Below, piece after piece: positions 35,284-46,979 of a DNA stretch of 64,000 nucleotides. The notes beneath the pieces were generated by a model. That model ran no database searches. It saw nothing but the letters and a program-made list of their open reading frames with translations, and had not been told where the DNA came from. Position numbers and translations under genes: made by a program. Position 1 is the stretch's first letter. Each line of letters starts with the position of its first letter. The stretch lies in assembly GCA_029204045.2 (NCBI GenBank), contig CM055072.1:9984854-10048853 (forward strand). The letters are read 5' to 3'. The DNA comes from Tillandsia leiboldiana. Taxonomy: Eukaryota; Streptophyta; Magnoliopsida; Poales; Bromeliaceae.

Positions 35284-36354
35284 ATGGCCCGAAAGGGGTT
35301 ATCAGCGGAGAACGCAGGGGCAGAAAGTACGGTGCCAATAGCGGCGGAGTATCAGCTGCTCCGACAACAACTACAAGAGGTGGCCGGGCAGTTGGCAACC
35401 CTTATGGAACAAATGCGGCAGTGGGCGCAACAGTCGACATTACCAATGGAGGTCGCCCAGGCTTCTTTGCCCGGACCAACCGCACCAGTGACGAGACCGT
35501 CGGTGGCGGTCAGCGAGACTACGGTTGCCCCTTCTCCGACCTCGGTGACCGAGATACCGCAGGTTCATCCGACGACGCCTTCAGCAGCACTAACACCAGC
35601 AACTTCGGGACTTATGCCGGGGGCCACTGTTGGAGCTCCCTTGGGAGAGACCGTGGTGACACCTATCCCCAGAATGACCGCCGTTACTGCGAGGGCACCG
35701 CCCTTCCATCTTGGACCACGTTCCGAGAAAAACTGTTTGAGGAATTTCTCTCCGACAGCATCAAACAGCAGATGGAAGATGACCGGAAGCACATCAAGAA
35801 AGGAAGTCAGACAGTTACGGGTTATCAACGGGCAAATTGTGAGGTTGACCAAATGTGTTCCCCCTGTTATAAGAGATGAATCTCACAAAGCCCGTCTTTT
35901 TGTGAATGGTTTACGAAGCGATATCTACAAGGTGGTGCAAACGGCGGATTTGCACACCTTCTAGGAGGTGGTCGATAGAGCCACCACAGTGGAGCACGAA
36001 TTTGCGAGTTCACGAGCCCGACGGGAGAGCTCAGATTGCGGCGGGGATACGAAACGAGCTCGACCTTGTTTTGGAAAGGAGCATACCAAGAGGAGCCGGC
36101 CTCCTAAATACCTGAGATGGCAATAAGGAACCACGAATGCGCCGACGGGAGGACAATGGTCGGTGGACAAGTCTTGCATCAATTGCGGTGGAATACACCA
36201 AGTGACCGAATGTCCCCAGAAGCAAGACCACCGTTTTCGATGCGGCAAACCGGGGCGCCATTGTTTCAACTGGCCCTCGGAAACAGGGACATCACCCGTA
36301 GCAGCATCCCACCCCTCCCCCTCGCTTCATGTTTCTCCCTACCATAGATATTAG
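35284..36354 (+). pseudogene. gag: Broken Ty3/gypsy gag
   Basis: From ATG 35284 the frame gives a coiled N-terminus (EYQLLRQQLQEVAGQLATLMEQM) and a Thr/Pro-rich linker. The capsid core (TTFREKLFEEFLSDSIKQQMED) lies in a second frame at about 35715-35830. The first frame resumes (LTKCVPPVIRDESHKARLFVNGL), showing two compensating frameshifts. The A-W-W region is deleted. In-frame stops are TAG 35962-35964 and TAA 36124-36126. A zinc-knuckle-like region (CINCGGIHQVTEC, then CGKPGRHC) follows at about 36170-36270. No functional capsid could be made. Confidence 0.8.
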
Positions 36355-36604
36355 AAGAAATCCCATCGTAGAGATAAGTTCGGTCGGATCCTCCGGCTAC
36401 CCCTCGAGGCAGGCGGCTGTACTCCTTCCTGCCCAGCGAGGGCGAGACGGGTTCTTAGTCTCTAAGGACTAATGAGGTTTCCGTTAAAAGTTAACGGCAT
36501 CACGCTTGGGGCCGACAGTCGCGGCAATCTTTAAGTGGTAGTTGACTGCTTGAAGTTCCAAGTGCGTCTCCGGGAACCAGACTTACCGAAAAACAGCCTT
36601 ACGA

Positions 36605-37090
36605 ACTCGGAGTGGTCGACATGAGTTCACGGTCATACCGTTCAGACTCGTTAACGCACCAGCGGTATTCACAGGCATGATGAATAGGATACTCAAGCCC
36701 TCCTTAGACCAGCCGGTAATGGTCTTATAGTAGACGTTCCGAACTACTCTCACAACGGACAAGGGGTATGGGGAACACTCGCGAGTAATCCCCTAGACCC
36801 TCCAGGATCAGCAGCCATATGCCAAACTCATAAAGTGTGAGTTTTGGCTCCGTGAGGTGGACTTTTTGGGGCATACCGTTTCGACATCTGGAATTGCAGT
36901 GGATCCGAGGAGGATCGAGTCGGTGACCAACTGGGCTCGGCCAACAACGGTGACGGAGATCCGAAGCTTCTTAGGACGGGCAGGCCACTACAGACGCTTC
37001 GTGGGAGGCCACTTCCCTAAATCGACTAACCCAAAGTGGGTAGAGGTTCGTCTGGACAGCCCAGTGCCAAAGGAGTTTCAAAGAACTTAA
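36605..37090 (+). pseudogene. pol: RT fragment without catalytic DD
   Basis: One frame gives HEFTVIPFRLVNAPAVF (RT motif B region, about 36620-36670). Two consecutive TAG codons at 36728-36733 fall where the F/Y-x-D-D motif is expected, and sequence there is lost. The frame then reads KCEFWLREVDFLGHTVS and RIESVTNWARP (about 36835-36945), followed by SFLGRAGHYRRFV (about 36967-37005). This is the end of gypsy RT and cannot polymerise. Confidence 0.85.
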
Positions 37091-37296
37091 AGACAGACGC
37101 ACACAGGCGCCAACGCTCATACAGCCGAAGCCCGGAAAGGACTATAAGATCTAGTCTGACGAATCTCCAAGAGGATCTTGGGAGACCAAACGGCGGACAC
37201 GTAACTACAACTGGTGCAAGACAGAATGTCCTCGGAGCAAGGCGGAATTTTTACGAGTGACTCAGGGATGTAATAAGGTTCCGGGGACGAATTCGT

Positions 37297-37600
37297 GTGC
37301 CCGATAAGCTAGAAACGAGGGAAGAAAATCTAGCCAAAGTATATAATACCTCCTATACCGCCCATTCCGGAGGTACAAAGAGGTGCAGGGATCTATGGCA
37401 GACCTTCTGGTGGCCCAAATCGAAAGAGCGATGTGGCACAAATTGTGGCGCAATTTTTGGTGTGCCAACAGGTGAAAGCGAACATCAGCGACCGGCAGGG
37501 GAAAGCAGACGTTTCGGCTACAAGGGAGGTAGTAGCAAGGAAGACCTCGTACAAGAGAAATTTTGGCCACGACCCCAGAGGAACCCTTAGAAGTAATGCT
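37297..37600 (+). pseudogene. pol: Integrase zinc-binding fragment
   Basis: Sequence resembling the gypsy integrase H2C2 domain is split over two frames: NTSYTAHSGGTKRCRDLWQTFWWPK (first His) and then VAQFLVCQQVKA in the other frame. The first Cys is replaced. The DDE catalytic core that should follow is absent. Confidence 0.78.
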
Positions 37601-37618
37601 TCGTACCCTCCTGCCCAA

Positions 37619-38176
37619 TAAGGAGGTGAAGACTTAGTTGTTTTTTTTTTTTTGTTGGCTATTTAGTTAAGGGTTAAATAGGTCCAACTTCCGGCCTTGT
37701 GACAATAGACCCGAGGCGTTGTAACAGTACGCCTTAGACGTCCAGGTGAGGTGAGACGGGCCAAGACCCGAGGCGTTGTAACAGTACGCCATAGACGTCC
37801 AGGTGGGTTGAGTCAGGACAAGATCGCTGGCGGTGGGACAGAACGCCTTAAGTAAATGAGTTGCGTATTGCTAATGGTTCGAGCTCTTAGGATTGTTGGT
37901 TGGCGTCAATGACCCGATATTCGGGATGTTGGAGCGCGTAGGCCCGGTGACATACCGGTTGGCTTTACTGCCAAACCTCGATGCGGATCTTAGCACGAGA
38001 GGACAAAAAGGTTGCGCAACCGGACGATCCCCCTATGGGAAGGCGCTGTGAAGCAACCAGGAAGAAGGTGAGGTAACTTAGGAACCAGAGTCAAGATGGG
38101 GGAGTGCTACCCGGACCTATTCGCCGCAGGCGGGAGTTAAGTTTCGGGGACGAAACTTATTTTTATTGGTGAGTGA
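37619..38176 (+). other. Non-coding 3' end of internal region, with tandem repeat
   Basis: A tandem duplication of period about 57 bp (ACCCGAGGCGTTGTAACAGT) lies at 37708-37822. Near the end, TTTCGGGGACGAAACTTAT resembles the pre-PPT sequence of other gypsy elements. The tract before the 3' LTR (GGTGAGTGA, 38168-38176) is only weakly purine-rich. Confidence 0.7.
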
Positions 38177-41100
38177 TGTAAGACCTGGCTTTTCCGTTAC
38201 CCTTTCCGTTACCCCTTTTCTTACGACTGTCCGACTGTGGGACAATTTTTTTAGTGTTTTTCCGGAAAGTCCGTCGGGACTCGCGGACATTTTTAGGCGG
38301 AAGGGCTCGCGAAACGGAGAACGGGGACGCGATCGGTTTCGCATTCCGACTCCCGGTTCCCCCAGAATAAATTTTTGAAGTTCGGACCCCTTTAGGCGCC
38401 CCGGGATCCGTGCGATTGGATGACACGCTTCTCGAGACAATCTTAGCCGCCAATTGTTATTAGGGTTTCCTTAACACCGGGGGCCGTAGGGTTTTTCTTT
38501 TCCCTCTTGGTTTTCTCTCTTGACGGCTAGGGTTTAAGGCGGCGCTTTTAAGAAAGAAAAAGAGGAACCCAAATCGATATTTCCTCTCTTTTCAAGAAGC
38601 GGCGCAAACGAGACGAGAGATGGGGAGATGCCTCCCTGCGAGAGTGATCGAGCGAGGAACGGGCGACCCTCTTTCCTCCTTCTCCCCCACCGGCGAAAAC
38701 AAGGTGAGCGATTCGGGTCTCCCCGGTTATTGTTTCGATGTGAGATTTTCCTTTTGTGGTTGTCTTGGGCATTACTTGGTGTTGAACGGGAGGCCGCCGC
38801 CGCCGTCGTTGAACGGGAGGCCGCCGCCGCCGTTATCATGCCCCCGGGGTCGTCGCCGGAGTCGCACGGGAGCGGAAACGGAGTCGAAATCGCGCAACCG
38901 GAGCCGCGTGGGGGGCGAAATTAGGGTTTACTGTTCCCTTCCGTACGGCTTCAGGCCGCGCGGTCCACCAGGCCACCCGTGCACCCGCCGCACGCCCGCA
39001 CGGCCAGGAGGGGCGGACCCGGCGCACGGGCGCGTGCACCAGCCCAGCCCAGGCTGCGCGGTGCACGCGCCAAGCGTGCACCCGGCGCTCGCCCCCGCAG
39101 CCCGGTAGTGAGGACCCGGCTCACGGGCGCGTGCACCAGCCCGGCCCAGGCCGCGCGGTGCACGCGCCAGGCGTGCACCCGGCGCTGCCGCCTCGGCAGG
39201 GAGCGCGTGAGCCCGGTGCGCGCTCTGTCGTGCACCGGCCCGGCCCATTCCTTTTGGTGCACGCCCCCGGGGTGAGCCCGGTTTACGCTGCCGCTTCCTC
39301 TGAGCCGTGAACCCGGTCCACGCCTGGACCCGTGCACCAGACTACAGCCCGGAGGCCCGGGAGCTCCGTTTTTTGGCCCGTTTCGCCCCGTTTTTGAGTG
39401 TTTTTGACTACGACGATGTTTTTAACAATACTTTTCCTACCTTAGTTTTTCGGGCGCAAGGCGGGAGAACTTCTGACTGGAATTTTTCCCGCACACCCTT
39501 TTCTTCGCGTTCCAGGTGGGTACCCCTTAGAACCTCTTTATGCACAGTTTCGTTGTTGCTATGTTTATTTTGTTGAGGGGTTTGGTGGGTGATGTGGACC
39601 TCCGGATTTACGGCTGTCGCGGTAGAAGACCGGGCGGGCAGTTCGCCCTATCCGAACAAAGGTAGGGTTGTTCGGGGCATACTAGCGTTGGGGGCAGTGA
39701 TCGACGTGACCTTTCAGAACATTAAAGTTGAACTTGTGGAATATTGTTAACTCCGGTAAAGGTTTGTGTTTTATTATCTTTATAGTATGGCGACTATGGG
39801 TCGCTGTGGGGACTCTTCCATTGTCTTGGTTTCCGGAGTTATGGGAAAAGGGGTAAGAACTTAGTAATTGCATGTTTACATTTGCTAACCCTGTTAAAGC
39901 CATTGTGGGGATATTTGGTTGCCGAGGCAGGTGCTCGGTCTGGTTTGCCGAGGTTGGTGCTCGGATGAGGCTCGAGATTTGCTACACGCACAAAGATCTT
40001 AGTAATTGCATGTTTACATTTGCTAACCCTGTTAAAGCTATTGTGTGGATATTTGGTTGCCGAGGCAGGTGCTCGGTCTGGTTTGCCGAGGATGGTGCTC
40101 GGATGAGGCTCGAGATTGCTACACGCACACCCGCGGTTTGGCCACCGCAAAGGGTGTGCTTTTCCGGAAAAGTGGTACATTGACCCGTGTACCCCACGCG
40201 GTGGTGGCGTTAGGAATGGGGGCCCCCATGGGTGGGGGGTGTGAGCGGTGATGTCGAGGCAGGTGCTCGGCGGTGGGCATCGGGGAAGGTGCCCGATGTT
40301 GTTTTGATACAGGGCGTGGTTATGGTGGATGATGCCGAGGTGGGTGCTCGGCGGCCGAGGCAGGTGCTCGGTAGGGGTCTCCGAGGCAGGTGCTCGGTGT
40401 GGTTGCCGGGGGAGGTGCCCGGTGTTGGTTTGCACGAGGTTCTGCATTATATTGTTTGCACGGGGTTCAGCATTGTATGGTTTGCACATGGTGCTTTATT
40501 GTTGGTTGCTCTGTTTTCTATCGTGGTTTGCCTGACTTTAGCCCTATTTGCTTATTATGTTATTTTCTTGTCACTGACTCCCCACTCCGCGACAGGTTCA
40601 CCCAGACCGTCCGGGGTCGAGCGCTAGGGCACCGGAGAGGCCGCAAGAGTGCTGCTCTGACTTTGATCGAGCTTCAGACACAGTGACCTTTCTTTCCCTT
40701 TATCTTTTATTACTCATGTTAGTTAGTTGTGGTTTGCGATACCCCCGTGGGGTCGAAGTGGATGTTGCCTTTTTCCTTTTTGAATAATTGAATGAATTCT
40801 ACGTTCTCTCTTACTTGGCCGTTTTGAACGATGAAAAGCAAAGAAAACCGTTTGCGAAAACTACTTTTAAAACGTGGGTGTCGTGTGGGCACCGAGCTTT
40901 ACAAACCTTATGGGATTTATGTGTTTGCGAACTGTTTTCATAAACGATGGCGTCGTGTGGTTGCCGCTTTCAAAACCTTGTGATTATTTATCCTTTCAAA
41001 ACACCGGCCTCTATGCTCTAAGTGAATGCTAGAATATCATGTGAATTGTTTGGTTGTATGTGTACGAGACCCCAACTGATGTGGTTAGAGATTGTGTGTG

Positions 41101-41298
41101 CTACGCCTTGTGAGACACTTTGTAGTTGAGACGCCGTGCATATACAAAGGAGACTCTGCCCGTTTGCAGAGTGAATTTGTGTATGCGGCGGGTCTGGGCA
41201 CGCGCCGGGGAGTAATGTTATACAAAAAAAAAAATATGGCTGATTCAGGGGCATTGGTGGCTCCTCTTCCGCGCGATTCGAACCCCCGGGGCGTGACA
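38177..41298 (+). mobile_element. 3' LTR of the young element
   Basis: 3,122 bp, almost identical to 31977-35097. It carries the same hairpin array (39922-40422), donor-like site (38714) and acceptor-like site (about 40595), and ends GGGCGTGACA before ATCGC. Confidence 0.95.
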
Positions 41299-41303
41299 AT
41301 CGC

Positions 41304-43220
41304 GTTGTCTTTTCCGTCGGAGCAAGGTTAGCGATCGCTAGCTCCTTTTTGTCGTTTTGATCGTTGGTTTGTTCGATAGTTTCGTTCGTTGGTTTTGTTC
41401 GTTGGCTTTCGTTCATCGTTTTGATCGTTGGTTTCGTTCGATGGTTTTCATTCGTCGGTTTTGTTCGTTGGTTTGAGCATTGGCTTTCATTCGTGGGGTT
41501 GGTCGTTGCTTTCATTCACTTGGCGGTTTTGGTTGGCGGTCTTGGCTAGGCGGAGTCGTTTGACGGTATGCAAGCCCGCGCCGCTGTTGCCCTTGTAGCA
41601 TGGCCGCCGCCGCCATGCCTTGTCGCTTGACGCCTCGCAGCCGCGCCGTCGCCGCTTATGTGCTCAGCCCGCGCAGACACCGCAGCCACGCCCGCGCAGC
41701 CAGGCCGCAGCCACGCGCGCGCTGCAAGGCTACACCGCCGCACGCGCTGCCAGGCTGCAGCCACGCGCGTCGCGGGCCGCGCAGGTGCGCACGCCAGCTT
41801 GCACAGCCGCCGCCCGTGTGTGCCCTAGCGCAGCCGCCCGTGTGTGCCCTACCACAGCCGCGGCTCGGGTGTGCCCTCGCCGCGGGCGCCGCCAGCCCGC
41901 GCAGCCGCCACCCACGTGTGCCCTAACGCGCGACGCCCGCTTCGTGCCTTGCCGCCGCGCAGCTTCCGTGCGCGCGCCGACCGCGCAGCTTCCCTGCGCG
42001 CGCCGCGCGCGCCCCTGCTGCAAGCGCCGCGCGCCCCTGCTGCCAGCGCCGCACGCCCCTGCAGCCCGCGCCGCGCTCCCTCGCTACCTGCGTCGCTTGG
42101 GCAGACTGCGTCGCCGCTCGCGTAATCCGCTTGTCGGAGCAATCTGCTTGACGGTGCAGTCCGCTCGTCGGTGCAGTCCGCTTGTCGGTGCAGTCCGCTT
42201 GACGGTGTAGTCCGCTCGTTGGTGCAGTCCGCTTGACGGTGCAGTCCGCTCGTCGGTGCAGTCCGCTCGTCGGTGCCGTCCGCTTGACGGTGCAGTCCGC
42301 TTGACGTAGTTGTTTTTGTTTTTCGTCAGATGATTCTCCGCTTGGTTGTTTTTCGTGGCGGACTTCGTCGAGGCAACGGTTGGAGCCTGGTTTCCATCAA
42401 TTGCCTCGTCGACAGTCGGATTGCGTCGGAGGTACGGTTTTGCAACCGGAGGGATTTTTGGGCACGAAGTTTTTCGTCGGTTTATTGTTTTGGGGTTTTG
42501 CTAGGCATCGTTTTTATGTTTGGTCTTTTGTTTCACCACCGGAATTTTATCTATTTTTTTCGGTACACCTGTAGAATCCCCTTTTTCGGTAAATTCGGGT
42601 TTTTGCACGGTTTTCCTATCTTTTGACGTTAGGAGTATTGCTAGAATGTTTATACCTTCCGGGTGACCGGTTGTCACGGTATGAGGTCCGGTGGACCGTT
42701 TGTCCTTATCCGAACAATAGTAAATTTTTTCGGAGAATTACTTTGATCATGTTTTGATCGGTGCGACAATCGGGACACCGGAGGCAGTTTCTGTTTTGGG
42801 ATAGAAGGGATTTTTTTGGTACAGCAGTCGGGACCGCTGAATTTGCCAGTTTGGGGTAAATTGTTGATTTGTGTTCTTTTGGATATTTTACTAGGCCCGC
42901 GTGTGGTGTTGAATGCTTAGGAGGGTCGCGGTCGCAGTCGTTTATCTTCATTTCAGGTGGGTACACCCTTAGAACCTCTTTGCGCGTAATTTCGTTATTG
43001 TTATGTTTATCATATTAAGGGGTATTGTGGGTGACGTGGACCTCCGGATGAATGAATGTCGCGGTTGGAGACTGGACGGGCAGTTCCCCCTCTCCGAAAA
43101 ACGGTATGGTTTGTTCGGGGCATACTTGCGATCGGGACAGTGATTGGTGCGACCATTCGGAAGTCGTAATGTGGGTACCTTTATCCAAAAGGGGGATGTC
43201 TCATCGGTTGGAACGTACCG
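41304..43220 (+). other. Solo-LTR segment with several simple arrays
   Basis: This is the middle part of the 31432-48155 LTR. It holds TTCGTTGGTTT-type repeats (41335-41540), a GC-rich tract (41570-42125), an 18-bp array (42129-42305) and pyrimidine-rich unique sequence to 43220. Open frames of up to 196 codons in the GC tract are on both strands and compositional. No gene is recognised. Confidence 0.8.
42129..42305 (+). repeat. 18-bp tandem array, about ten units
   Basis: The unit GGTGCAGTCCGCTTGAC or GGTGCAGTCCGCTCGTC is repeated about ten times with near-constant 18-bp spacing; the Ser/Thr-like alternation CTTGA / CTCGT marks two subtypes. Confidence 0.9.
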
Positions 43221-43545
43221 TGTGATGATCCGGATCTTCATTGGGGGTTATGGCTTGGTCAGTAGCTTCTGGAGGACCATCTTATGCTATGGGAGTGTTT
43301 GGGTGTGTATCGGACTCAAGAAATGGATTCAGTGTGTTGATTGGACCCCGAGTGTATTCGGGTACCCCCGTCGAATTTTGGGAGGAGCTTTGGACAAAAT
43401 GGAGGCCGTAGTTGGATTCAGCACGGAAAAACGTTGAAAACGGCTATTTACTTGTATTTTTCTGAGTCCGGACGCCCAAAAATGGAGACCCGGAAGTTTC
43501 TGGTGCATTTCGGTGCATGGGGGAGCCTTGGACCGCCGGCCGGGA

Positions 43546-44142
43546 CACGTGGCAGCTTCTGATTGGCCGGCGCACGCTTCCCGGTCCACGGAATGGAGTG
43601 CTGGTGCAGTGGACCAAGCGGGATGACACGTGGCGGCCCTGGATTGGTAGGCACAGCGCGCTCGGTTCACGGGAGGATGCGCGGGTGTATGGTGGACCGG
43701 AGCGGGGACACGTGGCATCACCTTATTCGTTCGGTGCAGTGGACGCGGCGCACGCGGGGGTGCGCGGGCAGGCCGGGCAGGTGCGCGGGGAGGCACAGGG
43801 GTGCAGGCTGGTGGTGTGCCACGTGGCGGTTTCCTATTGGTTGAACGGTGGACACGTGGCAGTTTGTGGTTCGTCAGGTGCACGGAGTGTGTGCACCGGG
43901 TGCAACGAGCGCGAGGGCTTGACACGTGGCGTGCGGGGATTGGGCGCGTCACTGTGCACGTACGGCGGGGCAGGTGGCGTGGCAGACGGCGTGGCAGCGG
44001 TGGCGGCTGGCGTGGCGGCCACGGCGCCGACGTGGCGCACGCGTGCGCCACGTGGCGGCCCGCCATTGGCGGGCGCCAACCGCTCAGTTGACCAGGGCGG
44101 GCCACGCGGCTGGATCGGCTGTACGCAGTTCGGGGACACGTG
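43546..44142. promoter_or_regulatory. Dense G-box cluster in U3
   Basis: CACGTG occurs at 43546, 43627, 43709, 43820, 43853, 43923, 44049 and 44137, nearly all as ACACGTGGC or CCACGTGGC, about 75 bp apart. GTGGACC / GGTCCAC motifs lie between them. It is a likely binding platform for plant bZIP or bHLH factors; the function is inferred. Confidence 0.65.
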
Positions 44143-45800
44143 GCAGCATCAGGTGGATTCGGGCGCTGGATGGACGGCCATGATTGAGTCACTATGCGGC
44201 ACTGTAGCAGCCCGAAAAGATTCGGGCGCCCGGAAATTGGGACACAGGGGTCATTTCTTCAAATGTTTGGATTGGGCTAGAAATACAGCACTTGGGCTGC
44301 TCTTTTGAGCCTTTTCCCGAGCTCATCTCTCTTTGAAGCCTTAAGGAAGATTGTTCACCATCTTGTGGAGCATTTTGTGATGGATTCTCATATTTTTTGG
44401 AGGCCTCGTTATGCGTGCTTTCTGCGACGCGGCGCACTGCGACATTTCTTGGATTTTGGCTTCCACCGTCACTTTTCGGTCCGCGAGGCACCCTGGATCA
44501 CCCCGATAGTATTTTGAGCTTATTTTTGTTGCAGCACATTCACGAGAGGTACGTCTTCGATTCTCGTGTTTATCACTTCACCTCGATTTGAGTTCTTGGC
44601 ATGGTTTACGAGGCATCTCTGAGCCACTGTTTTGCTGGTGGATTTTTGGACAACGGAGGCTTGTCGGATTTTTATCTCTGCGGTCGTGCATCAGAATGAG
44701 GCGTTTAAAGACTCGATTGATATCTACTCTTCGAGAGGAACGTTCCCATATTTTTCTTGGATTTTTCCGAGTTTCCCGAAAGTGAGAAATCCCTGTTTTT
44801 CCAGAGTTAAGTGCTACAGTTTTTTTGGGGGATTCTTTTGAGATGGTTACCTTGTCGAATTTATATCTTGACGTACGGAACTCGGATTTGAACGTGCAGG
44901 TACTCGTTTCGACGGGCTCGTCGCGTGGATCACGACGGTATTTTTTTGGAAATTTTCTGTGTAGAGCTCGCAGGTGAAATTATTGCTTCTTTTGGACTGA
45001 ATTCTGGACAGCGTGTATTTGGTTACTTGTGTGCTTATTGGTGTGTATGTTGGGGATGTTTTGTACAGTGATCGCGGCGGTTTAGCTGTTTGGGGCGAGA
45101 GCACTTTTTGGACTTGGATTTAGCAATCGAGGTGGGTGGTTGTTGCATACCTCTACTTTTGACTTGCTCACTAAGTTTATTAGAGAAGCCCTCTATTGGA
45201 CATATTGATTGATTACCATGCATGATTAAATGAGATAAACGTGAGCCTATCATTGAGACTAATATTGTGGACTTAGCATGTTGGAAATATTATTGGGATA
45301 ATATTGTTGTGGAAACATAATTGCGGGGATATTTTAATAGTGATAATTAACATGCCATGTTAGCACATAGATTTTACGAAAGTGGGTTAAACAGATTAAT
45401 TATTGGGATATGATAACATATCTATGTGCGGGTGCCACTTTGGTGATTTATGATGGATCAGGGATTATATACATGTGTAGTTGGCTGATGATTTTAGCAT
45501 GATGGTTATATTTATGTGGATTTATTATTTGTTACACATGTGGAACTGTTATTTGATATTCTCTCTTTCATCTTGCATGAGGACTTTTGCATGCTTGTTT
45601 GGACATCTAGATAGGCCACTATTTATTGCTACACTATCATATTGGAATTTGACTTAGGAGAAACCATGATTGTTTTCTTTCTCCTTCTCATTTAGACTTT
45701 TGAGTCTTGTTGCTCGGGTTTGAGCAGGGGTACGGGATAGTGTAGCCGGGACCTTGGGGTCGGGGACAGGTGGTATTTTGATTATGGGTTGTGGGGTATT

Positions 45801-46045
45801 GCGGCTACCGCGGATAGTAGGCGGTTGACCGGATACATATTATTTTACCCGGTTTTGGATTGGGGGTTATAGCGGCTACCGCGGATAGTAGGCGGTTGAC
45901 CGGATGTCGGATGTGGGACATGATTGTGATTGTGGGTTATTTCGGTGATCGCGGATATTGGGCGGTTAACCGGGTGTCGGTTGTTGGGCTTGATTGTTGA
46001 CAGGGGGTATTGCGGTGACCGCGGATATTGGGCGGTTGACCGTAT
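45801..46045 (+). repeat. Four 70-bp repeats of a conserved LTR block
   Basis: Copies begin at about 45801, 45872, 45942 and 46012, each with GCGGCTACCGCGGATA or GCGGTGACCGCGGATA followed by GGCGGTTGACCG. Related LTRs keep only one copy (for example about 20254 and, reversed, about 6375). Confidence 0.82.
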
Positions 46046-46979
46046 GTGTCTTATGCATCAGATTGGGAATCGGGTTTCTTTAGTGGAGGGTTTTGTTCCA
46101 CTTGAGAGTAGTTGTGATCCAGTCCTGCTTTTATGATACTTGTGACACTGATTGGGTTATATTATCACACCGGCGCGGCTTTATATGCCCGGTGATGCTT
46201 TCCTCGTGTGGGTCGCTCCCCTCGAGTTCCCCTCCAGAGTGTCGGGGTCAGGCAGGCATTGAGTCTTTGCTATCACATCGGCGCGGCTTACTTGCCCGAT
46301 GATGAGGGCCACACAGATTGGGTTTCTTTGGGTCCTTTGGTGGTTGATGCATACAGTTATTCCATTTTGGGAGTGTATTTAGAGGCATACTAGTGGTAGT
46401 TCATTTTTCAGCAGTTTCATTACTTACCACTCTTCTTCCCCTCTTTGCCTCTGGTAGACCTAGTGGGTGCGTCAGAGTTTGAGGTTTTACCCACTAGGGG
46501 AGGCTACTGGTTTACTAGTAGTTCTCACCCCCATTCTTCTTTCCTCTTTTTCTTCTCCCTTGTTTTGCAGTGTCTTCTGCGGGTGCTACTGGGCTTTCAG
46601 TGGCGGGCCGAGGAGAGAGGACGGCTGAGTAGATAGATCTCGAGGCAGGATGAGCGTGTTAGCTGGACTGTTGGTGTACCCAGGTTTCCTCAAACGGTTG
46701 TACTTTTACCTTTGGGACTGGCTTTTGCCAGCAGGTTGTTTTTATTTTGGTGAGCTGGGAGAGACGGATGTATCATTTATACAGATGTATTGTATTTTAT
46801 TTCCAGCTTCAGTCTGAGATGTATTAGTTTTTAGTTCAGCTCTGTTTTTATTGCTCTTTTATTATATCTCTTATATCTGAGCAGGTAGTTGGCGCTTCGT
46901 GTACGCGAGAAATTCTGCGTGCACGGCGGATCTGTAGACGGGCCCGGGTTCTGGTTTTCACCCGAGGCGTGACATTCCG

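Larger units (their letters stand above)
31977..41298 (+). mobile_element. Complete, very young, non-autonomous gypsy element, TSD ATCGC
   Basis: 9,322 bp with two LTRs (3,121 and 3,122 bp) that differ by eye at seven substitutions and one 1-bp indel. Target duplications are perfect. The 3,079-bp internal region has only broken gag, an RT end without its catalytic residues and an integrase zinc-binding scrap. Protease and the integrase core are not seen. Because both LTRs are made from one template at insertion, their near identity dates the insertion as recent, while the damage inside must be mostly older. The element therefore moved with proteins supplied in trans. Confidence 0.95.
43221..46974 (+). 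mobile_element. Group I solo LTR, imperfect TSD TACCG/TTCCG
   Basis: 3,754 bp from TGTGATGATCCGG to CCGAGGCGTGACA. The flanks are TACCG (43216-43220) and TTCCG (46975-46979), a duplication with one change. U3 holds eight CACGTG cores, and an acceptor-like GTTTTGCAG ends at 46570, 404 bp before the end. Candidate donor-like sites are CAG|GTACTC at about 44900 and GAG|GTACGT at about 44547. A four-fold 70-bp repeat lies at 45801-46045. There is no internal domain or coding sequence. Confidence 0.85.

Noticed and set aside
41600..42210. 196-codon plus-strand frame
   Set aside because: Ala/Arg-rich translation of a GC-rich LTR tract, with an equally open minus strand.
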